Shown here: positions 1 to 5,573 of the stretch, piece after piece | Position numbering within the stretch: position 1 is the first letter of the stretch | Layout: the number at the start of each line of letters is the position of its first letter | Source of the DNA: Acidobacteriota bacterium | Lineage (GTDB): Bacteria > Acidobacteriota > Holophagae > Thermotomaculales > Thermotomaculaceae | Assembly (NCBI GenBank): GCA_003650445.1 | Contig: QMQE01000128.1 | Location: 1 to 7,468, forward strand | Direction: 5' to 3' | DNA length: 7,468 bases | Position numbers and translations under genes: made by a program | The notes under the pieces: model-generated | What the model was told of the DNA's origin: nothing | The model's input: the letters and a program-made list of their open reading frames with translations, nothing else | Databases searched by the model: none

Positions 1-145
1 CTGCGGGGTGGTGCCTGCGGGGCAGGCGCAGTGACTTGTGAATCGTGATTTGTAATTAGCAGAAGCAAAGCAGGGAATAGCCAACTCCCGCGGCGCGTTG
101 CGCCGAATGTTGCGTGATAGGTGTTGAGTGTTAAATGACAGATGA

Positions 146-197
146 GAAAAATCAGGGAAAATCAAAAGACAGTGGTTGGCCAACTCTTTGATTTTTC
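146..197. repeat. Imperfect hairpin, repeat copy 1
   Basis: GAAAAATCA (146-154) can pair with TGATTTTTC (189-197). An alternative pairing uses AAAATCAAA just inside the left arm. The loop contains a perfect 10-base palindrome, GTTGGCCAAC (175-184). This is the counterpart of the better-conserved hairpin at 269-320. Confidence 0.6.
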
Positions 198-268
198 TTA
201 TCCCTACTCCTGCGGCGCGTTGCGCCGGATGTTAGATGATAGATGTTGGATGTTAGATGACAAGATGA

Positions 269-320
269 GAAAAATCAGGGAAAATCAAAAGACAGAGAAT
301 GGCCATCTCCCTGATTTTTC
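269..320. terminator. Long hairpin of the repeat, possible bidirectional terminator for mutY
   Basis: A perfect 13 bp inverted repeat, GAAAAATCAGGGA (269-281) and TCCCTGATTTTTC (308-320), encloses a 26-base loop with an internal ATGGCCAT palindrome. It begins about 25 bases beyond the mutY stop in the direction of mutY transcription, and each strand ends its hairpin with a run of five T. It could therefore end transcription from either side. The long loop makes this weaker than a classical intrinsic terminator, so the role is inferred from structure and position only. Confidence 0.45.
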
Positions 321-344
321 TTACCCCTACTCCTACCCCTACCC

Positions 345-1433
345 CTACTCATTCCGCAGAGCGGGAAACAGCTTGTGATTGGCTTTTGGGAAGGGAAGGG
401 CGGCGATGTCTTCCATCGTGGCCCATTGCAGGGGTAAGGTGCTTCGGATGTCGCCGTCCAGGATGGTGCAGGAAAAGGCGGTGAGGCGGATTTTGAAGTG
501 CGTGTAGGCGTGGCGGATGGTGGCGATTTCTTCCCCGATTTCCACCTTGATTCCCAACTCTTCCCGGCATTCCCGTTTCAGTGCTGCCGGGAGTGTTTCT
601 CCTGTTTCGACTTTGCCACCGGGAAATTCCCATAAGCCACCGAGGAGTCCATTCTCCGGCCGTTTCTGAATCAGAATCCGTCCGACGGAATCGCGGATTA
701 AAGCGACCACGACCCGGTATTCCGGGACAGGTGCTTTGGGCGTTTTTACCGGCAATTTAGAGATAAGGCCGTCTCGTTTTGCAATGCACAGATGGGCAAG
801 CGGACAACCGGTGCAGTCTGGAGACTTTGGTGAGCAGATGGTGGCCCCCAGTTCCATCATGGCCTCGTTAAAATCCCCGGGCCTGTCGTGGGGGATTTGT
901 TTTGTCAGCAGTTCAGCAAGCTTTTTTCTCGTGTTGGGGTGGGAAATGTCGTTTTCAAGGGCGAAAATTCGGCAGGCGCCCCTCAGCACGTTTCCATCCA
1001 CAACCGGGATCGGGTGACCGCAGGCAATGCTCATGACTGCGGCGGAAATGTAGGGGCCGACGCCAGGGAGGCGACGAAATGCTTCCGGTTCATCGGGAAT
1101 AACTCCGTCAAATTCTTCTTTGACTTTCCGGGCTGCCCGGTGGAGATTCCGGGCTCTGGCGTAGTATCCCAGCCCTTCCCAGAGTTTCAGCACGTTCTGA
1201 AGCTTGGCTTTCGCCAGTGCTGAAATGTCCGGGAAACAGTTCAAGAAGCGGTGGAAATAGGGGATGACGGTATCCACCCGGGTCTGCTGGAGCATGACCT
1301 CGGAAATCCAGACCCGATAAAGGGTTCGATTTTCCCGCCAGGGAAGTGCTCGCCGGTTTTTTTCAAACCAGTCAATCAGAGGGGTGGAAATGTCCAATTT
1401 AGAGTGGGTTTTTTGAGAAAGGAAGGGGGACAA
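345..1433 (-). CDS. mutY: A/G-specific adenine glycosylase MutY with intact Nudix box
   Basis: This is a base-excision repair enzyme that removes adenine mispaired with 8-oxoguanine. It has 362 residues, normal for the family. In order: the helix-hairpin-helix glycosylase domain with the catalytic Glu45 in SEVMLQQT, the hairpin LPGVGPYISAA (122-132), the catalytic Asp146 in PVVDGNV, and the 4Fe-4S ligands Cys200, 207, 210 and 216 (C-x6-C-x2-C-x5-C). A C-terminal MutT-like domain follows from about 237. That domain contains a complete Nudix signature, G-x5-E-x7-RE-x2-EE-x-G (273-294), which is degenerate in many MutY proteins. An 8-oxoG-recognition-like segment HAYTHF lies at 308-313. The start is TTG with a weak AAGGTG Shine-Dalgarno. 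I see no upstream ATG or GTG in frame before a stop, and an internal TTG at codon 13 is the alternative. The gene lies 7 bases after the perR stop, so the two are probably cotranscribed. Its TAG stop falls inside the CCTAC repeat. Confidence 0.96.
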   Translation of the reverse strand: MSPFLSQKTHSKLDISTPLIDWFEKNRRALPWRENRTLYRVWISEVMLQQTRVDTVIPYFHRFLNCFPDISALAKAKLQNVLKLWEGLGYYARARNLHRAARKVKEEFDGVIPDEPEAFRRLPGVGPYISAAVMSIACGHPIPVVDGNVLRGACRIFALENDISHPNTRKKLAELLTKQIPHDRPGDFNEAMMELGATICSPKSPDCTGCPLAHLCIAKRDGLISKLPVKTPKAPVPEYRVVVALIRDSVGRILIQKRPENGLLGGLWEFPGGKVETGETLPAALKRECREELGIKVEIGEEIATIRHAYTHFKIRLTAFSCTILDGDIRSTLPLQWATMEDIAALPFPKANHKLFPALRNE

Positions 1434-1440
1434 AGCGGTC

Positions 1441-1854
1441 TCACACCTTGTTTTTGCAGGAATTGCAGATGCCGTAGATGTTCAGTTCCACTTTCTTTAT
1501 CTCGCCGGGGAGCTTTTCCATCAGGCTTTCGGGTAAGATTTCGCCTTTCTGCGGAATGTCTATGATGGAGCCACATTCCTTGCAGATGAAGTGCATGTGG
1601 TCGCCTTTGGCCAGCTCAAAGACGTGTTTCCCTCCGACAATTCCCACTTCCCGGATCAGACCGGTGGAAAGGAGAGCGTCGATATTTTTGTACACCGTGG
1701 CGAGGGAGATGGACGGAAACTCGCGCCGAACCGCTTCAAAGAGCTGTTCGATGGAAATGTGCCCGGCTTTTTTGATGTGTTTCAGTATCAGGAGCCGCTG
1801 GGGTGTGGCTTTTAACCCGTGGGCTTGAATAGTTGAGCTGTTTATTCTGTCCAT
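1441..1854 (-). CDS. perR: Fur-family peroxide-responsive regulator, PerR-like
   Basis: This is a metal-dependent repressor of the Fur superfamily, 137 residues, normal for the family. The N-terminal winged helix includes the recognition helix SISLATVYKNIDALLSTGLI (48-67). The C-terminal dimerisation domain has two structural-zinc Cys pairs, C91-x2-C94 and C130-x2-C133. Candidate regulatory metal ligands are His32, Asp85, His86, His88 and Asp99. Fur, Zur and PerR cannot be told apart by motif alone. Divergence from a peroxiredoxin gene across an operator-like inverted repeat, and cotranscription with mutY, favour PerR. The start at 1854 is preferred because GGAGG lies 5 bases before this ATG and the predicted transcript starts near 1865. 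Upstream ATGs at 1869 and 1866 would place that Shine-Dalgarno inside the gene. Confidence 0.9.
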   Translation of the reverse strand: MDRINSSTIQAHGLKATPQRLLILKHIKKAGHISIEQLFEAVRREFPSISLATVYKNIDALLSTGLIREVGIVGGKHVFELAKGDHMHFICKECGSIIDIPQKGEILPESLMEKLPGEIKKVELNIYGICNSCKNKV

Positions 1855-1871
1855 CTTCTCCTCCATCATCT

Positions 1872-1900
1872 ATTCTACATGAATATATGGATTCTTGCAA
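1872..1900 (-). promoter_or_regulatory. Sigma-70-type promoter for perR-mutY
   Basis: Read on the minus strand: TTGCAA (-35, 1900-1895), a 17 base spacer, then TAGAAT (-10, 1877-1872). Transcription would start near 1865, leaving a leader of about 11 bases that carries the GGAGGAG Shine-Dalgarno. This agrees with the start codon chosen at 1854. It is predicted from consensus and spacing only. Confidence 0.6.
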
Positions 1901-1922
1901 AAGATTTTCTTGTAATAAAGAA

Positions 1923-1948
1923 AAATTATTTGTAACGAAAAATAATTT
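1923..1948. promoter_or_regulatory. Inverted-repeat operator, probable PerR/Fur box
   Basis: AAATTATTT (1923-1931) and AAATAATTT (1940-1948) form a perfect 9 bp inverted repeat with an 8 base spacer. The AT-rich composition fits Fur/PerR operators, although the arms are further apart than in the classical 7-1-7 box. TTGTAA also recurs 20 bases apart (1910 and 1930), each time followed by a GAAAAAT element. The site overlaps the proposed ahpC -35 hexamer and spacer and lies upstream of the perR promoter. It could therefore repress ahpC directly and may influence perR. Binding by the neighbouring regulator is inference. Confidence 0.65.
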
Positions 1949-1958
1949 ATGGTATCTT
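1930..1958 (+). promoter_or_regulatory. Candidate ahpC promoter overlapped by the operator
   Basis: TTGTAA (1930-1935), a 17 base spacer and TATCTT (1953-1958) form a reasonable sigma-70 match. The predicted start, near 1965, coincides with the AGGAGG before the upstream ATG at 1978. The inverted repeat at 1923-1948 covers the -35 element and most of the spacer, as expected for a repressed promoter. Confidence 0.5.
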
Positions 1959-1977
1959 ACCTTCAGGAGGCTGAAAA

Positions 1978-2076
1978 ATGGCGTGTAACAAACCTGTTCA
2001 AAAACAAGTGAAAAAAACTGACAATGCACCAGAAAATGTGAACCCGATTATTAACCGGAATCAAAAGGAGGGGAAA
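1978..2076 (+). other. In-frame 33-codon extension or leader ahead of ahpC
   Basis: An ATG at 1978 with AGGAGG seven bases upstream opens a frame that runs without a stop into the peroxiredoxin. It would add 33 polar, Lys/Asn-rich residues beginning MACNKPVQ, with no similarity to the AhpC fold and no hydrophobic signal. Its last codons contain AAGGAGGGG, an excellent Shine-Dalgarno for the ATG at 2077. Either the protein is made in two forms, or this is untranslated or leader sequence that happens to be open. Family length favours 2077 as the main start. Confidence 0.5.
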
Positions 2077-2688
2077 ATGTCATCATTGGTACTGAAAGAA
2101 ATGCCGGAATTCAAACTGGAAGCTTTTAACGCGGAAACCGGGAAATTTGTTACGGTTTCGTCGGAACAATACAAGGGGAAGTGGGCAATCATCTGCTTTT
2201 ATCCCGCAGATTTTACCTTTGTCTGCCCCACTGAAATCGCGGCCATGAATGCCAGACTGGACGAGTTCCGCAAAATGGGGGTGGATGTACTGGCGGTTTC
2301 CACCGATACCCAGTTTTCCCACAAGCGCTTTGTGGAGACGGAACCGCTCTTGAAAGGACTCAGGATGACCATTGCCGCAGATCCCACCGGGCAGGTGACC
2401 CGCTCTTTCGGCGTGATGATTGAGGCGGAAGGGGTGGCACTCCGGGGCCGGTTTATTGTGAATCCAGATGGGATTATTGTCACGGAAGAGACCATGGCAC
2501 CCTCGGTGGGTCGGAATGTTCATGAACTGATCCGGCAGGTCCAGGCGTGGCAACATGCGTACAAAACCGGTGAGGTCTGCCCGGCAAATTGGAAGCCGGG
2601 GAAGAAAACCCTGCCGGTGAATACCGAAATTGAAGACCTTACCGGTAGAGTCGGCGACTATGTGACTATCGAGGAAATTCTGTCCTGA
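2077..2688 (+). CDS. ahpC: Typical 2-Cys peroxiredoxin, AhpC type
   Basis: This is a cytoplasmic thiol peroxidase that reduces hydrogen peroxide and organic hydroperoxides. It has 203 residues from the preferred ATG, close to the family norm. The peroxidatic Cys50 lies in PADFTFVCPTE (43-53), with the catalytic Pro43 and Thr47 of the PxxxTxxC motif. The conserved Arg125 is in GRFIVNP, and the resolving Cys168 is in GEVCPANW, so this is a complete two-cysteine enzyme. The C-terminal tail (about 169-203) is extended, as in AhpC/Prx1 proteins. The reductase partner (AhpF, or a thioredoxin system) is not in the window. The gene is monocistronic: a divergent operator lies upstream and a strong terminator follows. 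Peroxide induction through the neighbouring PerR-like protein is likely but inferred. Confidence 0.96.
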   Translation: MSSLVLKEMPEFKLEAFNAETGKFVTVSSEQYKGKWAIICFYPADFTFVCPTEIAAMNARLDEFRKMGVDVLAVSTDTQFSHKRFVETEPLLKGLRMTIAADPTGQVTRSFGVMIEAEGVALRGRFIVNPDGIIVTEETMAPSVGRNVHELIRQVQAWQHAYKTGEVCPANWKPGKKTLPVNTEIEDLTGRVGDYVTIEEILS

Positions 2689-2711
2689 GCCGGGGATTGC
2701 TGTTCAGTAAC

Positions 2712-2736
2712 AAGGGGGGTTCGCTCCCCTTTTCTT
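2712..2736 (+). terminator. Rho-independent terminator of ahpC
   Basis: AAGGGGGG (2712-2719), a TTCG tetraloop, then CTCCCCTT (2724-2731) form an 8 bp GC-rich stem with one G-T wobble. The U-rich tail is TTCTTG. It begins 24 bases after the ahpC stop. Confidence 0.85.
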
Positions 2737-3245
2737 GTGTCAATTTTCTGTCGGAATGGGATTGCCCAGGTGGGGCTGTTCTCGTCCTTTTGTGGCGAGA
2801 ATTGCGGATGTATACTGAAATAGAGGGCTTTACAATTTCTTAACAGAATCTGTGGAAAACGCTGTGGAAAACAGTGTGAAATACGACGAAACCTCAGTGG
2901 TGACGGGGGTTTGAACGGATTGCACAATTGCTGCACAGGTTAAATAAGATGTGAATAATGAATGAGTTAACAAATATGCATAGTGCTTGTACACGAGACT
3001 GCCCGCTTTTGCATGGGTTTTTGACAGAATAGGCCTTTTTTCAGGGGAATAACGCGTTATCAAGAGTGATTGTGAAAAGTGATAGAGCCAAATGGAAGGG
3101 GCCGGCTTTTGGCAGAGAGGTTCAGCCGGTGCTATTCTGATAAACAGTAAAAGGTGAAATCTTGAATATGAACATCTGCCGGGTATTGGGAAGTGGAGGG
3201 CAGGATTGGCAGCTGAATTTTTCCAATGGAAAGGAGGGTGAGAAC
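2737..3245. other. Intergenic region without a convincing gene
   Basis: I see no credible protein or RNA gene in these roughly 500 bases. Notable content: a directly repeated CTGTGGAAAAC (2850-2860 and 2862-2872), TGTGAATAA (2950-2958), which is a consensus DnaA box on the other strand, and a weak promoter-like pair TTGGCA (3109-3114) and TATTCT (3133-3138) spaced by 18 bases ahead of the holin-like gene. A TTGACA at 3021 has no matching -10 at normal distance. An open frame from an ATG at 3168 runs into the holin-like gene, but that gene's own Shine-Dalgarno is much closer to its ATG at 3246. Confidence 0.6.
2850..2958. promoter_or_regulatory. DnaA-box-like motifs
   Basis: On the minus strand, TTATTCACA (2950-2958) matches the consensus TTATNCACA exactly. 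Two TTTTCCACA copies (2851-2859 and 2863-2871) differ at one position and sit 12 bases apart. No origin-type genes (dnaA, dnaN, rpmH, gidA) are near, so a replication origin is unlikely. Chance or a secondary DnaA-binding site remain possible. Confidence 0.3.
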
Positions 3246-3515
3246 ATGAAACTGGATGTAAAAGCATTTGCATTGACAAGTGGCATTGTCTGGGGCCTGG
3301 GGCTATTTTGCCTGACGTGGTGGATGATTGCCTTTGACGGTGCAAGCGGGGAAGTGACACTTGTCGGACGACTGTATCGAGGGTACAGTATCAGTGTAAC
3401 CGGCAGTTTTATCGGTCTTCTTTGGGCATTGGTGGACGGTTTTGTTGGTGGCGCGATTTTTGCCTCGTTATACAATTTTTTCGTGGGCCGAGGGAGGCGT
3501 GAATCGGCTGATTAA
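3246..3515 (+). CDS. Small two-helix membrane protein of the 'bacteriophage holin' type
   Basis: This 89-residue protein has two hydrophobic spans, about 8-30 (rich in Trp and Gly) and about 52-80. They flank a short polar segment with the motif GRLYRGYSIS (41-50). It ends in a charged tail, GRGRRESAD. From memory, this LTWW...GRxYRGY...LVDGFVGGAIF pattern belongs to a small chromosomal family that databases label bacteriophage holin. No endolysin or other phage gene is nearby, so lysis is not supported and the true role is unknown. The start is ATG at 3246, seven bases after GGAGGG. Its TAA stop overlaps the stop of the convergent GTPase gene. Confidence 0.8.
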   Translation: MKLDVKAFALTSGIVWGLGLFCLTWWMIAFDGASGEVTLVGRLYRGYSISVTGSFIGLLWALVDGFVGGAIFASLYNFFVGRGRRESAD

Positions 3516-5335
3516 GGTTCAGTTGTTTCCATTATTTTAGAAAGAGCTGTTGAGATTTTACGGAGTTGTTCATCTACTCTTCGAATTCGCCTGATTTCTT
3601 TTGCGCTGAGTTTCCCCTTTTCGTTTCGTGTTTCCATGGCAGCTTCCATTGCCCCCCGGGTTGCATGGAGGGTTACATCAAAGACCTCATCCATGTGGTT
3701 GCCAAAGCGGCGAAAAGAGGTTTGAACGCTCTGAACAATGGACCAGCGAAGGTTTTCTACATTGTTTCGTACCAGTTCTTCCACTTGCTCCATGATTCGT
3801 TTTCTCGCCCGTTTCTGCTGCAATCCGGCGGATAGCACCCGGTCCAGTGCGCCCGGGGGGATTGGGCTCAGAGACTGTTTCCATTTATGGGTAATCCAGT
3901 AGGGTTTGCTCTTTGCGACAAAAGCGTTTCGGCTTTCCGGCGCATGGAAGGGGATTTCAAAAATATCTGCAGCATTCTGACGGATGGTTTCAATAAGGCG
4001 GTTGGTCTCCTGTTGCAGGGGGGCCAGTGCCGATCCCATCCGCTCCTTAAACCGCAGGGAAAAGCGCCCCAGTCGGCTTTCGAAGTAGCCGGGGATAAAG
4101 TCAGCTAATATTTTTCGGGCTGTCTGCTCCCACTCCGTTTTACCCGTGTCTCTTGTGGAACTATCCAGGAGCTGTTCGATTTCTCTTAATGCCTCTTTTC
4201 TTAAAAGCTCTGCTTCTACTTCCACCTGTTTCAATGTGCGTTTCTGTTCCCCCGATACCCGATCCAGTACCGCCAGGCGATTGTTTTTCGTGTCTTCCAG
4301 TTTTTCCTCAAAGAGGGCCATTCGATGTTCCAGATCGTTGAGTGGCAGTTCCAGCGTTTTCAGCGACAGTGCCAACTCCATCTGCAGGTTGTTCAAAATG
4401 TCCAGAGTCCGTCGGCTCAACGCTTCGTATAAGGCCCCCTGTTTTTCCCTTGCGAGGAAGGTCAAAATCCGGGCTTCCAGCTCTTTCATACCACTTTTTT
4501 CCCATTCTTCATCGTTATGCTCTTTTCTTGCGGCGAGGCCTTTTTTTGCGGACACCTGGAAAATAGGGCCCGGATCGATTTCCGCCTGGGTGCGGACAGT
4601 TTTTTTCAGGAATGAACTAGCCTCCTCCAGCTCTTCAGCATTCAGATAATCGCTCTTATTCAGGACAAAGAACAGCCGTGGAACCCGGTTTCGGACGGAT
4701 TTCAGGAATTCAATCTCCGTTTCAGTCAGTGGCGGGTCGGCAGAGGTGACAAAGAGTGCCGCGTCGCACTGGGAGAGAAAATTCATTGTGGCGGCAGTGT
4801 TGTGGCGGAAAGTGGAACCGATTCCCGGTGTGTCGATGAGCACGACACCTTGTTTCAGGATAGCCGAGGGATGGAAAACCTGAATTTCAGTCACATTCAT
4901 GACATTTTGAGGATTGGATGACTCGTTGACATAGCGGTTGAGAAACCGGGTCAGGTTACCGCTTTTCATTTCTTCTGTGGTTGTGCCACCTTCTTTTTCA
5001 ATGCTGACGGAGACTCGTTTTTCTCCCGGCCGAATCCAGGTTGGAAGCGCGGTAACCGGAAGCACTGAGCTGGGAAGGAGGGCTTCCCCCAGAATCGCGT
5101 TCAAAAGGGTGCTTTTCCCCCGTTTGAACTGTCCCAGCACGGCAAGGTGAAGACGTTCTTCGCGCAGTTGATCGCGGATGCCCTCAAGTTTTGGCAACTG
5201 AAAGGCGTCCTTTTGCTCTGACTGAAGAATTGAAATGGCACTGTCGATCAATTCAGGCAGCCTGGCTAATCTGGGTTGGCCAGTCGCGGCCATTTTTCGG
5301 CTGGCATCTTTGTTGATGAGATCCTGGTCTGTCAT
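3512..5335 (-). CDS. Bacterial dynamin-like GTPase
   Basis: This is a large GTPase of the dynamin superfamily, 607 residues, which would bind GTP and probably act at membranes. The GTPase motifs, numbered from the chosen start, are the P-loop GQFKRGKS (68-75), a switch-I threonine near 95 (PVTALPT), DTPG (168-171), NKSD (226-229) and a G5-like VSAKKG (261-266). The remaining 300 residues look largely helical and charged, with likely coiled coils around 320-410 and 530-607, as in the stalk of dynamin-like proteins. I see no transmembrane helix, so any membrane contact would be peripheral. The start at 5335 is chosen for AGGAGG four bases upstream; an ATG at 5362 is open but lacks this. The gene stands alone, whereas several bacterial dynamins are encoded as adjacent pairs. 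Its substrate and function cannot be told. Confidence 0.9.
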   Translation of the reverse strand: MTDQDLINKDASRKMAATGQPRLARLPELIDSAISILQSEQKDAFQLPKLEGIRDQLREERLHLAVLGQFKRGKSTLLNAILGEALLPSSVLPVTALPTWIRPGEKRVSVSIEKEGGTTTEEMKSGNLTRFLNRYVNESSNPQNVMNVTEIQVFHPSAILKQGVVLIDTPGIGSTFRHNTAATMNFLSQCDAALFVTSADPPLTETEIEFLKSVRNRVPRLFFVLNKSDYLNAEELEEASSFLKKTVRTQAEIDPGPIFQVSAKKGLAARKEHNDEEWEKSGMKELEARILTFLAREKQGALYEALSRRTLDILNNLQMELALSLKTLELPLNDLEHRMALFEEKLEDTKNNRLAVLDRVSGEQKRTLKQVEVEAELLRKEALREIEQLLDSSTRDTGKTEWEQTARKILADFIPGYFESRLGRFSLRFKERMGSALAPLQQETNRLIETIRQNAADIFEIPFHAPESRNAFVAKSKPYWITHKWKQSLSPIPPGALDRVLSAGLQQKRARKRIMEQVEELVRNNVENLRWSIVQSVQTSFRRFGNHMDEVFDVTLHATRGAMEAAMETRNEKGKLSAKEIRRIRRVDEQLRKISTALSKIMETTEP

Positions 5336-5424
5336 GGTTCCTCCTGACATTACCGATGGCACCAGGAGTCATCAGCCGCTTGGCAGTTGAATGGGGGACT
5401 CCTTCCCCGGAAAAAGTTTCTCCC

Positions 5425-5452
5425 ATTATATCCGCTTCTTCCCTTTTGTCAA
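5425..5452 (-). promoter_or_regulatory. Perfect-consensus sigma-70 promoter for the dynamin-like gene
   Basis: On the minus strand, TTGACA (5452-5447) and TATAAT (5430-5425) are both exact consensus hexamers, with a 16 base spacer. Transcription would begin near 5418, giving a leader of about 80 bases before the ATG at 5335. Confidence 0.8.
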
Positions 5453-5477
5453 TAAATGAGGTATGCCAAAGGAAAGG

Positions 5478-5507
5478 CATAGAAGAGCATAGAAGAGCAC
5501 AGAAGAG
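5478..5507. repeat. Three tandem copies of a 10-base unit
   Basis: The unit CATAGAAGAG is repeated three times without gaps, the third copy reading CACAGAAGAG. It sits exactly where the RHS-like frame begins: the in-frame TAG (5490-5492) lies in the second copy. This may mark the recombination or slippage point at which the RHS gene lost its 5' part. Confidence 0.8.
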
Positions 5508-5573
5508 CGCTGGATCGAAATCAAGCAGGGTGCTACAATTACAAAAGCCAAGTACAAGATAGAGGGAAACAAC
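5493..5573 (+). pseudogene. Probable remnant of RHS coding sequence upstream of the usable start
   Basis: After the in-frame TAG at 5490-5492, the RHS frame stays open through 27 codons before the GTG at 5574. The translation (…RWIEIKQGATITKAKYKIEGNN) has the alternating pattern of a beta-rich extracellular protein and joins smoothly to the downstream VTEQPWARKTILTVTDDF. This suggests the gene once extended further 5' and that the GTG is a secondary start. Confidence 0.45.

Larger units (their letters stand above)
1..344. repeat. Tandem/dispersed repeat block with hairpins downstream of mutY
   Basis: No credible gene is present; the short open frames here follow the repeats. Two tandem copies of a roughly 122 bp unit are visible at about 90-210 and 212-333, with a partial third copy (71-89) in front. 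Each unit has a 15-base stem-loop, CGGCGC-GTT-GCGCCG (91-105 and 213-227), then a degenerate GATGTTGGATG/GATGATAGATG stretch. Next comes a 32-base block identical between copies (141-172 and 264-295) that starts GATGAGAAAAATCAGGGA, and last a polypyrimidine tract built of CCTACC/CCTACT. A further hairpin, GCCTGC-GGG-GCAGGC, lies at 13-27. The same family recurs inverted at 7365-7415, so it is a dispersed, possibly REP- or MITE-like element. No transposase is visible here, and its mobility is inference. Confidence 0.85.

Noticed and set aside
142..378. 78-residue plus-strand open frame across the left repeats
   Set aside because: It is built of the tandem repeats (repeated MRKIRENQKT, then PYSYPYPYS) and overlaps the mutY end; repeat-driven, not a gene.
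2830..3360. 176-residue minus-strand open frame antisense to the holin-like gene
   Set aside because: Low-complexity Ser/Pro/His composition typical of an antisense shadow; it overlaps a well-supported gene.
4146..4649. 167-residue Ser-rich plus-strand open frame inside the dynamin-like gene
   Set aside because: Antisense shadow of the Glu/Leu-rich helical region of the GTPase.
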